NCBI GenBank assembly: GCA_030598425.1
Contig: JAUVPY010000178.1
Location: 1-6,199, forward strand
Length of the DNA: 6,199 nt
Reading direction: 5' to 3'
From: Anaerolineae bacterium
GTDB taxonomy: Bacteria; Chloroflexota; Anaerolineae; 4572-78; NAK82
Each line of letters begins with the position of its first letter. The first letter of the stretch is position 1. Positions 5,480 to 6,199 of this stretch are shown one piece after another. The translations under genes and the position numbers were made by a program. The notes beneath the pieces were generated by a model. The model saw only the letters and a list, made by a program, of their open reading frames with translations, was not told the origin of the DNA and searched no databases.

Positions 5480-6199
5480 CCTTCCAACACCGCCAGCAGT
5501 TTTTCTACCTGATACTCAGAACCCTGCCCAGCCCGAAGCAACTGCCCAATGACGCGGTAGCAGCCTACGATCTCCTCGGTCACCTGGGCCGCCGGGCGGT
5601 GAGAGTCGGCGCTAAGCGTGACCGCCGCCATCGCCAGCATCCACCACAGCAATTGGTCAAAGGCCTCCTGGTTAAACCACAAAACGTCTTGATAGCGATT
5701 TACCTGTAAGAAGCCCTGAACTTCGCCGTCCTGCAACCAGGATTCCAGCACCCCATATGCTCGTCCCTTATCGGGCGCCTCCGCTTCAAACCAACGCTGA
5801 TGCATTGTTAGAAGCTTGACCACGCCCACCGCCCGCCAGGCCCTTTCCTCGTCCAACCCAAGATCACGAAGCGCACCGGCGATGATTTTGCCCAGCAGCC
5901 ACTCGTCAATCCAACTACGGCTTTGCCCCTCAAAGTCCTCCTCGTTCAGGACCCTGCCAAGGCAATGGACAAAGGCCCAGCTCAACAAGGTCCCCCAGAT
6001 GGCCAGGTTGTCAACCAGATTCTGGTTCAGGTAGTTGATAGCCGTCCCGTACTCGGAATCCCCAGGCGCAGGATAGCGGCTTTCCAGAATGGGCAATTTC
6101 AGCATGGCTTCCAGCTTGCGCCGGACATCCTGGGCAATGGTCGCCTCGTCGCTGGCACCGCCCGTAAATTGTTTGGCCTCGGCGAGCAGCTCAAGCGTC
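5476..6199 (-). CDS. C-terminal part of a large all-alpha protein, possibly an alpha-amylase-type enzyme; 5' end outside the window
   Basis: The frame is open from the stop at 5476 to the right edge, 240 codons plus one base. The ATG at 6105 is only an internal Met: codons upstream of it read sensibly (TLELLAEAKQFTGG...DVRRKLEAM) with no stop, so the gene almost certainly continues beyond 6199. The visible part is helical, rich in Trp and Leu, with no signal peptide and no sure membrane span. The segment VQGFLQVNRYQDVLWFNQEAFDQLLWWM (about residues 162-189 of the visible part) resembles, from memory, the C-terminal extension of long alpha-amylase-like proteins in Chloroflexota. No GH13 catalytic motif lies inside the window, so that is a tentative call. 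The neighbourhood (HAD hydrolase, glgA) fits glucan metabolism. Its stop overlaps the HAD start by 4 bases. Confidence 0.75.
   Translation of the reverse strand, partial: TLELLAEAKQFTGGASDEATIAQDVRRKLEAMLKLPILESRYPAPGDSEYGTAINYLNQNLVDNLAIWGTLLSWAFVHCLGRVLNEEDFEGQSRSWIDEWLLGKIIAGALRDLGLDEERAWRAVGVVKLLTMHQRWFEAEAPDKGRAYGVLESWLQDGEVQGFLQVNRYQDVLWFNQEAFDQLLWWMLAMAAVTLSADSHRPAAQVTEEIVGCYRVIGQLLRAGQGSEYQVEKLLAVLEG

Noticed and set aside
5476..6105. Complete gene starting at the ATG at 6105
   Set aside because: The frame stays open to the edge with credible codons upstream, and no ribosome binding site precedes 6105, so this Met is probably internal.
1..6199. CRISPR array, tRNA, rRNA, insertion sequence or phage genes
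   Set aside because: I saw no regularly spaced repeats of CRISPR length, no tRNA or rRNA signature, and no transposase or integrase motif in any frame.

Overview
This window carries a compact, bacterial, entirely minus-strand gene block: six near-complete or complete genes plus one gene cut by each end. GC content looks moderately high. The proteins, and the kind of degenerate short repeats between genes, suggest a Chloroflexota (Anaerolineae-like) genome or metagenome contig. That placement is an inference from protein style, not from any marker gene.

Layout in transcription order (right to left). At the right edge is the C-terminal part of a large all-alpha protein, possibly an alpha-amylase-type (GH13) enzyme (5476-6199, 5' end outside the window). 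Its stop codon overlaps the start of a HAD-family hydrolase (4727-5479) in an ATGA junction. A 162-base gap follows, holding inverted repeats, an AAAACGT repeat hairpin and a weak promoter candidate. Next is a clear bacterial glycogen synthase, glgA (3056-4564). Thirteen bases later comes a GalT/HIT-superfamily nucleotidyltransferase-like protein (1882-3042), whose true start is set by a strong AGGAG site. A 121-base gap with degenerate heptamer repeats and a strong hairpin separates this from a two-gene unit: a DUF3566-like two-helix membrane protein (1287-1760) and, 3 bases on, an aldo/keto reductase (288-1283). Finally, a near-consensus sigma-70 promoter (TTGACA, 17-base spacer, TATGAT) drives a gene that leaves the window at its left edge. 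Its first 46 codons encode a twin-arginine signal peptide with a lipobox-like cysteine (1-139).

How the genes may work together: the right half looks like storage-glucan metabolism. GlgA uses ADP-glucose to extend alpha-1,4-glucan. The coupled GalT-like protein belongs to the superfamily that moves nucleotidyl groups on and off sugar 1-phosphates, so a role in ADP-glucose or sugar-1-phosphate turnover is a reasonable hypothesis. The HAD protein could be a sugar phosphatase. The left half (membrane protein, oxidoreductase, exported lipoprotein) has no obvious functional link to it.

Most interesting points: the GalT-like protein with HGHLQ in place of HPHxQ and no visible zinc-site cysteines beside glgA; two genes whose -10 boxes sit so close to the start codon that leaderless mRNA is likely; heptamer repeats that run into the 3' end of a coding sequence; and a HAD enzyme with Gly in place of the second catalytic Asp.
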